DNA of 64,000 bases from Micromonospora thermarum. GTDB taxonomy: Bacteria > Actinomycetota > Actinomycetes > Mycobacteriales > Micromonosporaceae. The stretch is taken from positions 1 through 64,000 of the forward strand of contig NZ_JAATEO010000003.1 in assembly GCF_012034245.1 (NCBI RefSeq), in the 5' to 3' direction. The notes below the pieces were generated by a model, which was not told the origin of the DNA, made no database searches, and worked only from the letters and a program-made list of their open reading frames with translations. Below, in pieces: positions 8,377 to 15,415 of the stretch. The position numbers and the translations under genes were made by a program. Each line of letters begins with the position of its first letter. The stretch's first letter is position 1.

Positions 8377-8964
8377 ATGATCAGGATGTTGGACGACGGG
8401 CAGCGGAGCTTCGGCGACCAGGTGTTCGAGCGGCTGCTGAAGGAGCGGATCGTCTTCCTCGGCACCGAGGTGACCGACGAGTCGGCCAACCGCATCTGCG
8501 CCCAGATCCTGTTGCTGGCCGCCGAGGACCCGGACCGGGACATCAGCCTCTACATCAACTCGCCGGGCGGCTCGGTGAGCGCGGGGATGGCGGTGTACGA
8601 CACGATGCGGTTCGTCCGCAACGACGTGGCCACCCTGGCGCTGGGCATGGCCGGCTCGATGGGTCAGTTCCTGCTCTGCGCGGGAACGCCGGGCAAGCGG
8701 TACGCCTTGCCGCACGCGCGGGTCATGATGCACCAGCCGTCCGGCGGCATGGGCGGCACCGCCGCCGACATCACCATCCAGGCGCAGAACATGCTGCACG
8801 TGAAGCGGACCATGCAGGAGTTGATCGCCCGGCACAGCGGGCACACCGTCGACGAGATCCAGCAGGACTGGGACCGGGACCGGTGGTTCACCGCCGACCA
8901 GGCCCGCGAGTACGGCCTCATCGACCACGTGATCAGCCGGGCCGCGCAGCTCACGTCGGGCTGA
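8377..8964 (+). CDS. clpP: ATP-dependent Clp protease proteolytic subunit (ClpP paralogue)
   Basis: Encodes 195 residues. The Ser-His-Asp triad is visible as S94 in GMAGSMGQFLL, H119 in RVMMHQP and D168 in DRDRWFTADQA; NSPGGSV forms the oxyanion region. It forms the tetradecameric peptidase used by ClpX or ClpC unfoldases. GGAGG at 8363-8367 stands nine bases before ATG 8377; a GTG at 8374 is an alternative. There is no second clpP beside it, unlike the clpP1P2 housekeeping pair, so it is likely an accessory copy driven by the neighbouring ClgR-like protein. Confidence 0.9.
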   Translation: MIRMLDDGQRSFGDQVFERLLKERIVFLGTEVTDESANRICAQILLLAAEDPDRDISLYINSPGGSVSAGMAVYDTMRFVRNDVATLALGMAGSMGQFLLCAGTPGKRYALPHARVMMHQPSGGMGGTAADITIQAQNMLHVKRTMQELIARHSGHTVDEIQQDWDRDRWFTADQAREYGLIDHVISRAAQLTSG

Positions 8965-8969
8965 GCCGG

Positions 8970-9007
8970 CCGGCGTCGGTACGAGGGGAGATTCGTACCG
9001 ACGCCGG
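8970..9007 (+). terminator. terminator after clpP
   Basis: A perfect 15-bp inverted repeat (8970-8984 with 8993-9007) around an 8-base loop begins five bases after the clpP stop. It is a strong factor-independent terminator candidate. Confidence 0.8.
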
Positions 9008-9165
9008 ACGCGCCCCCTCGATCGCGTCCGACTCCGGCACGTCGGGACGGCGCGCCGTCGGGCGAAGCCGTCAGTGCATCGAAGCCTATTCCCGGCCACG
9101 GGAATCCGCCGGCACGCAGGGGCGCAGCGCGTTCCGGCGCAAATTCGTTACATCGACGGCCCTCG

Positions 9166-9531
9166 TTAGCCGGCCTCGACCCGTGCGTCGTAGCGGGAGC
9201 GGGCGGCCTGCACCTCGGACAGGTGGGTGGTGGCCCAGGACTCCAGACCGGCGAGCAGGTCGAGCAGCGTGCGGCCGAGGTCGGTCAGCGCGTAGTCGAC
9301 GCGGGGCGGCACGCTGGCGTGCACCGTCCGGGTGACCAGACCGTCACGCTCCAGCCCGCGCAGGGTCTGGGTGAGCATCTTCTGGCTCACCCCCTCGATC
9401 CGCGCGGCCAGCTCGCTGTAACGCTTGGTGCCGTCGGCGAGGGTGAGCACCACCAGCATGCTCCACCGGTCGCCGATCCGGTCGAGCACCTGCCGGCTGC
9501 CGCAGTTCCGGTTGTAGACGTTCGGCTCCAT
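9166..9531 (-). CDS. HxlR/DUF24 family redox-sensing regulator (QorR-like)
   Basis: Encodes 121 residues from ATG 9531. The core is a HxlR winged helix: NRNCGSRQVLDRIGDRWSML, then RYSELAARIEGVSQKMLTQT, followed by a C-terminal dimerisation helix. The single Cys in NRNCGS is at the position of the thiol sensor of Corynebacterium QorR. It is divergent from an NmrA-type quinone oxidoreductase, the same gene order as qorR-qor2, so it probably represses that gene until its Cys is oxidised by diamide-like or quinone stress. A start 12 codons upstream (TTG 9567) is possible but would invade the presumed operator. Confidence 0.82.
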   Translation of the reverse strand: MEPNVYNRNCGSRQVLDRIGDRWSMLVVLTLADGTKRYSELAARIEGVSQKMLTQTLRGLERDGLVTRTVHASVPPRVDYALTDLGRTLLDLLAGLESWATTHLSEVQAARSRYDARVEAG

Positions 9532-9559
9532 CTCCGCACTCTCCCGCAGGTGGGTCACG

Positions 9560-9592
9560 CACTTCAAGGTGCCTACTCTCCAACGGGAAGTG
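9560..9592. promoter_or_regulatory. candidate HxlR operator
   Basis: An inverted repeat CACTTC (9560-9565) / GAAGTG (9587-9592) separated by 21 bp lies between the divergent regulator and quinone reductase genes. HxlR proteins bind such spaced dyads as dimers. The assignment is from position and symmetry only. Confidence 0.4.
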
Positions 9593-9653
9593 ACGGCGGG
9601 GTGTTCCGGTTGGAGCAGACGTCAAACCCCACGTCACACACCGGGAGAACCTC

Positions 9654-10499
9654 ATGTCGATCGTCGTTACCGGGGCCACCGGCCACCTGGGCAGGCTCAT
9701 CGTCACCTCGCTGCTGAACCGGGGTGTACCCGCCGACCAGGTCGTCGCGCTCGGCCGGGACACCAGCCGCCTCGCCGACCTGGCCGCCCGCGGCGTCACC
9801 GTCCGACCGGCCGACTACAACGACCCCGACTCGCTACGTGCCGCCTTCGCGGGGGCGACGACGCTGATGTTCGTCTCTGGCAACGAGGTGGGCCGCCGGG
9901 TCGAGCAGGCGCGCAACGTGGTCGCCGCCGCCAAGGAGGCCGGCGTCCAGCTCATCGCCTACACCAGCATCCCCCGGGCGGACACCTCCAGCCTGCTCCT
10001 TGCCGCGGAGCACCGGGGCACCGAGCAGGAGATCAGGGCTTCCGGCCTGCCGCACGTGTTCCTGCGCAACAGCTGGTACTTCGAGAACTACCTGCCGCAG
10101 ATCCCCACGTACCTGGAGCACGGGGTGGCCGGAGCGGCGGGTGACGGCCGGATCAGCGCCGCCGCCCGCGCCGACTACGCCGAGGCCGCCGCCCTGGTGC
10201 TCACGACCGACGGGCACGCCGGCCGGACGTACGAGCTGGGCGGCGCGCCGTTCACCATGACGGAGTTCGCCGAGGAGCTGGCCCGGCAGGCGGGCCGGCC
10301 GGTCGGCTACACCGACCTGCCGGTGGAGAAGTACACCGAGGTCCTGGTCGGCGCGGGTCTCCCCCAGCAGTACGCGGAGGTGCTCGCCGACGGCGACCGG
10401 GGTGCCGCCGCCGGTGAGCTGCAGGTCGGCGACGACCTGGAGCGGCTGATCGGCCGGCGCCCGACCACCCTGGCCGAGGCGATCCGCGCCGCCCTCTGA
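9654..10499 (+). CDS. NmrA-like NAD(P)H:quinone oxidoreductase (Qor2/YtfG type)
   Basis: Encodes 281 residues, an atypical short-chain dehydrogenase. The N-terminal IVVTGATGHLGRLIV is the GxxGxxG dinucleotide-binding loop. Later segments AYTSIPRAD, FLRNSWYFENYL and YELGGAPFTMTEFAEELARQ are typical of the NmrA/QorB branch, which reduces quinones using NADPH. GGAGA is seven bases before the ATG. Divergent from the HxlR gene and followed by a long palindrome that ends the transcript. Expected to be induced by quinone or thiol stress. Confidence 0.85.
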   Translation: MSIVVTGATGHLGRLIVTSLLNRGVPADQVVALGRDTSRLADLAARGVTVRPADYNDPDSLRAAFAGATTLMFVSGNEVGRRVEQARNVVAAAKEAGVQLIAYTSIPRADTSSLLLAAEHRGTEQEIRASGLPHVFLRNSWYFENYLPQIPTYLEHGVAGAAGDGRISAAARADYAEAAALVLTTDGHAGRTYELGGAPFTMTEFAEELARQAGRPVGYTDLPVEKYTEVLVGAGLPQQYAEVLADGDRGAAAGELQVGDDLERLIGRRPTTLAEAIRAAL

Positions 10500-10504
10500 G
10501 GGGT

Positions 10505-10552
10505 AAGGAAGGGCCCCTTGTTAACGCCTCGCGTTGTACAAGGGGCCCTTTT
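10505..10552. repeat. long imperfect palindrome, dispersed-repeat-like terminator
   Basis: A 13-bp arm at 10509-10521 pairs with 10538-10550 (core AAGGGGCCCTT type), and an inner 5-bp extension pairs 10523-10527 with 10531-10535 around a CTC loop. It lies between two convergent genes and can terminate both. The AAGGGCCCCTTGTTAACGC sequence resembles short intergenic repeats that I recall as frequent in Micromonospora genomes; copy number was not tested. Confidence 0.7.
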
Positions 10553-10568
10553 CAACAACACCACCGTC

Positions 10569-11546
10569 CTACCGCGACGCGGTCAGCACCACCTTGCCGA
10601 GCGCCCGGCGCCCCTCCAGGTCCGCGTGCGCCCGCGCCGCGTCGGCCAGGGGGTACGTCGTGACCAGCGGCCGCCACCAGCCACGACCGGCCAGCTCCAG
10701 TGATCGGGCGGCCAGGCCGGGGATCCCGCCCGGCAGGGCGCGCATCCGCTGCCCGAGCCACCCGGCGGTGATGCCGCGCCCGATCAGGTCGGCGGTCTCG
10801 ATCCGCGTCGCCTCACCGGCCGACCAGCCGAACATCGCGAACCGCCCACCCGGATTCAGCAGCTCCAGGGCGGTCCGGCCCAGCGCGCCGCCGACCCCGT
10901 CGTACACCAGGGTCACGCCGCCGAACCGCTCGCGCACCCGGTCGGCCCAGTCCGGGCGCCCGTAGTCCACCACGAGGTGCGCGCCGAGCCCCTCCAGGGC
11001 CGCCGTACGCTCCGCGCCGCGCGCGGCCGCCACCACCCGGGCCCCGGCGTGCCGCGCGGCCTGGACCAGCAGCCACCCGACGCCGCCGGCGGCCGACGGC
11101 ACCAGGACCACGTCGTCCGCCGTCGGCCGTTCCAGCTCGACGATCCCGAGGGCGGTGCGGCCCGTGCCGACCGCCGCCACCGCCTCGGCGGAGGTCAGCC
11201 CCCCGGGTACGGGGAACAGCGTCCCCACGGCGGTCACCGCCTGCTCGGCGTACCCGCCGGGGACCATGCCGAGGTGGGCCACGACCCGGCGGCCGTACCA
11301 GTCGTCGTCGACGCCGGGCCCGAGGGCGTCGACGATCCCGGCCACCTCACGGCCCGGGATGGTGGGCAGCTCGGGCAGCGGAAGCGGGCCGCCGGCCTCG
11401 CCGCGCCGCAGCGTGGTGTCGAGCAGGTGTACGCCGCTCGCCTCGACGGCGATGCGCACCTCCCCCGGGCCGGGCGTGAGGTCGGGCAGCTCGTCCAGGA
11501 CGAGATTCTCGGCAGGACCGAATTCGTGGAGCCGGATCGCGTGCAT
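10569..11546 (-). CDS. zinc-independent quinone oxidoreductase (MDR superfamily)
   Basis: Encodes 325 residues from ATG 11546. It has the medium-chain dehydrogenase layout: a GroES-like N-terminal domain (LPTIPGREVAGIVDALGPGV) and a Rossmann domain with VLVPSAAGGVGWLLVQAARHAGA for NADPH. The Cys ligands of the structural zinc are absent, as in quinone reductases. A TTG 21 bases upstream lies inside a perfect 20-bp palindrome, so it is unlikely to be the start. The mRNA appears to begin at the ATG (leaderless). SoxR-type control is suggested by the operator upstream. Confidence 0.85.
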   Translation of the reverse strand: MHAIRLHEFGPAENLVLDELPDLTPGPGEVRIAVEASGVHLLDTTLRRGEAGGPLPLPELPTIPGREVAGIVDALGPGVDDDWYGRRVVAHLGMVPGGYAEQAVTAVGTLFPVPGGLTSAEAVAAVGTGRTALGIVELERPTADDVVLVPSAAGGVGWLLVQAARHAGARVVAAARGAERTAALEGLGAHLVVDYGRPDWADRVRERFGGVTLVYDGVGGALGRTALELLNPGGRFAMFGWSAGEATRIETADLIGRGITAGWLGQRMRALPGGIPGLAARSLELAGRGWWRPLVTTYPLADAARAHADLEGRRALGKVVLTASR

Positions 11547-11560
11547 GATCCGATCCGACA

Positions 11561-11580
11561 ACCTCAACCATGGTTGAGGT
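11561..11580 (-). promoter_or_regulatory. SoxR/MerR-type operator-promoter
   Basis: ACCTCAACCATGGTTGAGGT is a perfect 20-bp palindrome 14 bases upstream of the quinone reductase ATG. On the minus strand, TTGACC (overlapping its edge) and TCGGAT are separated by 19 bp, with the palindrome filling the spacer. This is the signature of promoters activated by DNA distortion by MerR-family proteins. The CCTCAA/TTGAGG halves match the SoxR box seen upstream of oxidoreductase genes in Streptomyces. No MerR-family gene is in the window, so the regulator would act in trans. Confidence 0.7.
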
Positions 11581-11622
11581 CAAGGGCTTCAGGGCGCGTT
11601 GCTCGCGGTCAACATGGAACCG

Positions 11623-12007
11623 TCAGGAGTCGCGTATTCGGTCGCGGTGAGTTCTGGCGGTCGCATCCTGGTTGCGCTGGGTAGCCGAAAGCTGCTCGAC
11701 TGCGGTGAGCGCGAGGACTCGCGCTGCCGCCCGGGAGGCGGCGGTGATGATCAGCCGCTTGTCGCGCCAAGGCGGTTTCCCTGAAGGCCAACAGCGCAGC
11801 GAGGGCGGCGCAATCGAGGTACCGCAACGCTGCCAGGTCAAGAGCGAGACAGGTCACGTACGAAGGCACCAGCAGGCCCCTCGGGTCGCCCTCAAGTCGG
11901 CCGGCGGCGGCCAAGTCGGCTTCACCGCTGAGGTTGATGTAGCGAATGCTTGGCCTGACGTCGTGATAGTCGTATCGGAATGCGTCGCGACCATCGGCAA
12001 TGTCCAT
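11623..12007 (-). pseudogene. frameshifted STAS-domain (anti-sigma factor antagonist-like) gene
   Basis: From ATG 12007 one frame encodes the first half of a STAS domain (IRYINLSGEADL, then LALDLAALRYLDCAALAALL). Homology then continues in another frame (DKRLIITAASRAAARVLALT) to a stop at 11623. The break lies near 11768-11775 in a GCGCG stretch; loss of one CG dinucleotide (GCGCGC to GCGC) would explain it. A whole STAS domain of about 110 residues would be restored by that repair. No cognate anti-sigma kinase is adjacent. A sequencing error is the alternative. Confidence 0.65.
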
Positions 12008-12291
12008 CGAAGGACTCGGCCCCCCGCCCAGCGAAGGGCGATTGGAGGGCCGGACGAGGTAGCCACCAACCATCCGGCGCCGAAGAGGACCGAGCTGGTG
12101 CGCGGCGATGCCGACCTCGACGTGGCGCTTCGGGCGCCGTCTCGGACGGTACCCGCACCTGCCGTTACCTGCCAGCCCAGGCAACAGCCACGCTGGCGGC
12201 GGAGGCCGCTGAGAAAGGTCGGCCCGGCCCCACCGCGCGCCTGTCCGGGCTCGCGCGGTACATCCGAGCGCCAGCCTCGTCGCGTTGAACA

Positions 12292-12687
12292 CTAGCCAGG
12301 CCGCTGTACAGCAATCTGGTCGACAACAAGATCACGGATGGATCGCAAGCGCGCAGCCCCAATGTCGTTCCCACCGCTGCTGGTCACAGCGCCCCAGCGG
12401 GCGAGGCACTCGACGACGAGTTCCCACTGTGCGCCTGACAGCTCGACAACAACCTCTTGATCGTCCGGCGGCCAGGCACCTGAGCTCGCAACGCCCCGCG
12501 TCCAGTCCGCCACTTGTTCCCATCCCGCTTCCCGGATGCCTATCGCCGGCCCCAGGACCTGGCGGGGATCCCCATTCTCCGCTTCAACGCTGATCTCGTT
12601 GTCAACCACACGATCGACGGAGCGCCACTGCTCGGTGGTCATCCGCACACGGCAGTGTGCGTCCCGATCTCCTGAGAGCTGGTCCAT
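12292..12687 (-). CDS. hypothetical protein (131 aa)
   Basis: Encodes 131 residues that I do not recognise. Acidic and hydrophobic residues alternate in helix-like segments (VVVELSGAQWELVVECLARW and AARLRSIRDLVVDQIAVQ), which argues for a soluble folded protein rather than a spurious frame. The first ~15 residues are less convincing; translation may start at the Met at residue 16 (about 12642). It sits just outside the left boundary of the tRNA-Arg element and downstream of no obvious operon partner. Confidence 0.5.
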   Translation of the reverse strand: MDQLSGDRDAHCRVRMTTEQWRSVDRVVDNEISVEAENGDPRQVLGPAIGIREAGWEQVADWTRGVASSGAWPPDDQEVVVELSGAQWELVVECLARWGAVTSSGGNDIGAARLRSIRDLVVDQIAVQRPG

Positions 12688-12796
12688 CGGGCCATCATCG
12701 TCCGACAGCCCTGGACGGCATCACCAGGCATCCCCACACGTGACTTCCTGCTCGCAGGCCGGTACCGGCAGGTAGCGTTTTTGGGTTGATCATCGA

Positions 12797-12840
12797 GGTG
12801 CCCCCGGCAGGATTCGAACCTGCGACACACGGTTTAGGAA
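12797..12840 (-). repeat. attL-like partial copy of tRNA-Arg(CCT)
   Basis: These 44 bp are identical to positions 15180-15223, the 3' half of the complete tRNA-Arg(CCT) gene (anticodon region, variable loop, T arm, acceptor 3' strand and part of CCA). The 5' half of the tRNA is missing here. Such a duplicated tRNA 3' end is the classical scar of site-specific integration by a tyrosine recombinase, with this copy as the displaced chromosomal tail. Confidence 0.85.
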
Positions 12841-12951
12841 GTGTGGACACGGCTGGAAGTCGCACGGTGACGACTTGGCTCGACCTGCCTCGCCACGCGG
12901 GCTGCCACGTCCAGGAGCTGACCGCCGTTGCCCGTCGTCTCCCATCCCAAC

Positions 12952-12970
12952 GGGCACGCAAGGGGCACGC
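12952..12970. promoter_or_regulatory. candidate integrase arm-type site pair (left, outer)
   Basis: Two copies of GGGCACGC start at 12952 and 12963, exactly 11 bp (one helical turn) apart, about 110 bp inside the attL-like repeat. The same pairing recurs near the right end of the element. Tyrosine integrases bind such short repeats next to the core site. Confidence 0.45.
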
Positions 12971-13085
12971 GTTCACGGGAGGACTGTCAGCTTGGGAATT
13001 GTCGATCTCCGGCGGGCCACGGGCTTGGCGGCCTGGTCTCGGCAGTCTCGCGTGGCCTCGGCTGGCCCCTGTTGTCCTCGCCCAA

Positions 13086-13104
13086 TGGCACGCTAATGGC
13101 ACGC
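13086..13104. promoter_or_regulatory. candidate integrase arm-type site pair (left, inner)
   Basis: TGGCACGC occurs at 13086-13093 and 13097-13104, again 11 bp apart and in the same orientation as the outer pair, differing by one base from GGGCACGC. Confidence 0.4.
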
Positions 13105-13223
13105 CGGGTGCTTGCCCCGACCGCCGGCCGGAAGCGATCGCCGACCACCGCCTTGCAAAGGCGAGTAGCGGGCGCTGAGCGTAGGCGACTGATGGCAACG
13201 CCAGTCGCCCATGCCCAGCGCCC

Positions 13224-13251
13224 ATCGCCAATCGCCAATCGCCAATCGCCC
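13224..13251 (+). repeat. short tandem repeat, 7-base unit
   Basis: Three copies of ATCGCCA in a row (13224-13244) followed by ATCGCCC. Likely replication slippage; no function is apparent. Confidence 0.7.
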
Positions 13252-13508
13252 GTTGCTAGCGTCTATCAACCAGTGTCAGGGCTCTCGCTGACTTTCCGCT
13301 GACGCTTCCGACGCCCACACAGCCTCTTCTGGAGACATTGGCCGGCCCGCTAATCGGGGTCTACGAACTTAAACAGGGGTCGAGGTGCTCGCGGGCTCGT
13401 CGGTGGCGAGTCGCCCACGATGCTCCGGGTCTTGGATCAGCCTGGCGACGACGGACGTCAGCCAGCCCGGCACCTTGGAAAAACGAGCCTGGGCGCATTA
13501 GACATGAT

Positions 13509-13838
13509 GTGTACGTGTCTCGCGCTCAGACTCTTGCCGCCGCCCTTCTGGCCGGGCTGATGCTGGCCGGCGTAACCCTCGCCGGTTGGGGTCTGCACGA
13601 TCTCGCCCGTGCGCGAGGATGCCTGGAGAACGGCGCGGGCGTGTCCGGGTGGACCGGGAGCACGATGACGGACGCCGGGTGCCTGATCGAGACGGAGCAT
13701 CAGGGGACGATCCTGCTCGCGCTGTACGGTCCTGATTTCGGGACTACCTTGCTGGCGATGGCGGTCGCCGTTGGCTCGGCGGTTCTGCTAGTCGTACAGC
13801 TCGCGCGGCGTCGGCGGGATCGGAAGATCGCAGCATAG
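13509..13838 (+). CDS. hypothetical two-TM membrane protein (109 aa)
   Basis: From GTG 13509 (or GTG 13515) the frame encodes about 109 residues with two hydrophobic segments, one near the N-terminus (LAAALLAGLMLAGVTLAGWG) and one near the C-terminus (LLAMAVAVGSAVLLVVQLA), followed by a basic tail RRRRDRK. Two Cys lie in the loop between them. I do not recognise the family. It is cargo of the tRNA-Arg element and has no clear partner apart from the downstream gene 62 bp away. The in-frame sequence upstream to 13338 does not look coding. Confidence 0.5.
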   Translation: MYVSRAQTLAAALLAGLMLAGVTLAGWGLHDLARARGCLENGAGVSGWTGSTMTDAGCLIETEHQGTILLALYGPDFGTTLLAMAVAVGSAVLLVVQLARRRRDRKIAA

Positions 13839-13900
13839 GCGGCTTCCGGCGTCGAAGCGGCCCGCCCAATGCCGAATCCAGTGGGAGCTAGGTGGACTCA

Positions 13901-14611
13901 ATGTGGCAAAACCCCAACCAGTCGCACCAGGGACCGCTGACGCTGCCGGTCGCCGTCGACAGCGCCGCAGTCCTGCCCGGCCGCACCCTCCAACTCGACA
14001 CGCTGGAACTGGGCGCCGACCGTGTGGTGCTGCGCTACCGGGCATGCCCTGGCTTCAGCGTGGCCGAGCTCCGGGAGCACGGCCGCCGGAGCTACGCCTG
14101 GCAGGCATTCCTCGAAGACGATCTCGGAACCGACTATTTCTACGGATTCTCCACTGGCGGCTTCAGCACGGACGAACCGATCACCACCGGTGACAGGTCC
14201 ACCAACATCCCTGTCCCGTCCGGCGCCCGCTTCCTCGCCCTCAGCATCTACACCGCTCGTCTGCCGGAACAGCCCTACGGCCGGCCCGTCCTCGCGGTGT
14301 TCCTCCCCGTGCAGCCGTCGGGGACGGCCGAGACGCTCGGCGCGGCGGCCGAGACGCTCCCAGCAGCGGCCGAGGAGCTTGAGTACTACCGGAGCGCCCG
14401 CCGGGCGGGGCTGCGCAGCCTGCTCCGGTCGATCGCCCGCGGCGCCGACATACTCGAGCCGCCGGCCGGCGTCGTCGCCGAGGGGCATCAACGCGCCTGG
14501 CTACACGCGCTGGCCGCGCACGGGCTCATCGAGCGTCACGCGGGCCGCTGGCGGGTCACCTCGTCCGGCGAGGCCGCCGTGGACGCCGCCAACGTCTATC
14601 CGCTGGGCTAA
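13901..14611 (+). CDS. hypothetical protein with C-terminal winged-helix-like segment
   Basis: Encodes 236 residues from ATG 13901, preceded by AGGTGG with five bases spacing; an in-frame GTG at 13892 is an alternative. The N-terminal ~140 residues contain beta-strand-like alternation (DRVVLRYRACPGFSVAEL, GARFLALSIYTARLP). The last ~70 residues (AWLHALAAHGLIERHAGRWR then VTSSGEAAVD) resemble a small winged helix. No family assignment is possible by eye. It is the larger cargo gene of the integrative element. Confidence 0.55.
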   Translation: MWQNPNQSHQGPLTLPVAVDSAAVLPGRTLQLDTLELGADRVVLRYRACPGFSVAELREHGRRSYAWQAFLEDDLGTDYFYGFSTGGFSTDEPITTGDRSTNIPVPSGARFLALSIYTARLPEQPYGRPVLAVFLPVQPSGTAETLGAAAETLPAAAEELEYYRSARRAGLRSLLRSIARGADILEPPAGVVAEGHQRAWLHALAAHGLIERHAGRWRVTSSGEAAVDAANVYPLG

Positions 14612-15178
14612 CGCGCCGGGTGGTCCCAGACCCAAACCAAGATCTAAAAAACCTTCAAGATCACTATACTGACGTCTCTACGGTTTCAGGGGATTGCCAG
14701 TCTTCTTCATCTACGCGGGCAGCGGCCTTGCTGTGGACCGGATGACGCCCGACCTCACACTGATCAGTCGTCTACGCCTTGCCCCGGAGCTGCCTCTCGT
14801 CGGCGGCCCGGGGCTTATCCATGCTTCGCGCCTGCTCGGCTTGCCTGGGTCGGTGGCGGGCGGGATGGCATCCCACCTCAGCCACTCACCCACCGCAACC
14901 GTTCGGCAATCCATCCTGGAGTCGTCTGGCCCCCGCCGGAGGCATGCCCTTCATTGGCCGGCGCGCCGGCCGATGCCGGCGCTCGCGCCGCCAGCAGGCC
15001 GAGCGCGGCCGGCGCGGCCCGCTTGCGGGCCGCCTTGATCCTTAAGAGGTCAATTCGGGACGCGGAGGTCGCGCAGCACCTGGACGAGAGCCGAGCGAAG
15101 GCGACGAAGCGATCGGGCACGCAGCGGGCACGAAAGCCCCGCAAGGCGGAACAGTGATCGGTGATCAAGGCTGTGACC
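14612..15178. other. gene-free right part of the integrative element
   Basis: No gene is supported. The stretch includes an AT-richer patch (14640-14690), two GC-rich hairpins (14963-14982 with an 8-bp stem; 15014-15033 with a 9-bp stem and TT loop), and an octamer pair GGGCACGC/GGGCACGA at 15115-15122 and 15126-15133. An open frame ending at 15157 with a basic C-terminus might be the eroded tail of a lost integrase, but no catalytic motif is present. Confidence 0.45.
15115..15133. promoter_or_regulatory. candidate integrase arm-type site pair (right)
   Basis: GGGCACGC (15115-15122) and GGGCACGA (15126-15133) are 11 bp apart and about 46 bp from the tRNA end. They mirror the pairs near the left boundary, which supports a role in recombination rather than coincidence. 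Confidence 0.45.
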
Positions 15179-15254
15179 TGGTGCCCCCGGCAGGATTCGA
15201 ACCTGCGACACACGGTTTAGGAAACCGTTGCTCTATCCCCTGAGCTACGAGGGC
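15179..15254 (-). tRNA. tRNA-Arg (anticodon CCT)
   Basis: A complete 76-base cloverleaf on the minus strand: acceptor GCCCTCG paired with CGGGGGC, D arm TAGCTCAGGGGATAGAGC, anticodon stem-loop ACGGT-TTCCTAA-ACCGT (anticodon CCT), T arm GCAGGTTCGAATCCTGC, encoded CCA at 15179-15181. It reads AGG codons. Its 3' 44 bases are repeated at 12797-12840, so it also serves as the attachment site restored by an integrated element. Confidence 0.97.
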
Positions 15255-15415
15255 GCGAGGGCCCAGTCTAGCGACCAGCCCGTCGGCACGGCGGGCAGGG
15301 AGCGGCGTGGAGCGGCTTCCGTCAGCGCGAGGCACGACGGTTCGCGGCGTGGTGCGGCGTCGGCGGGCACCGCCCTGGGTAGGAGGGTGGGCGGAGACGG
15401 CCGGAAGGAGGTCGG

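Larger units (their letters stand above)
12841..13508. other. gene-free left part of the integrative element
   Basis: No gene is supported here. The stretch holds two pairs of octamers (12952-12959/12963-12970 and 13086-13093/13097-13104) and a short tandem array of a 7-base unit (ATCGCCA) at 13224-13251, three and a half to four copies. Open frames in the region have no ribosome binding site and no recognisable family. Confidence 0.5.
12797..15223. mobile_element. degenerate integrative element in tRNA-Arg(CCT), integrase lost
   Basis: A segment of about 2.4 kb is bounded by perfect 44-bp direct repeats of the tRNA-Arg(CCT) 3' end. It contains two unrelated small genes (13509-13838 and 13901-14611) and no recognisable integrase, excisionase, replication or transfer gene. 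Base composition is less extreme and codon use looser than in the flanks. Pairs of GGCACGC octamers 11 bp apart occur near both ends (12952/12963, 13086/13097 and 15115/15126) and look like arm-type integrase sites. I read it as a remnant of, or a non-autonomous passenger derived from, an actinobacterial integrative element. Confidence 0.75.

Noticed and set aside
13224..13251. Possible CRISPR-like repeat array
   Set aside because: Seven-base head-to-tail units without spacers and no cas genes; a simple tandem repeat.
14954..15157. Remnant integrase C-terminus inside the tRNA element
   Set aside because: Basic tail only; none of the tyrosine-recombinase catalytic residues can be recognised.
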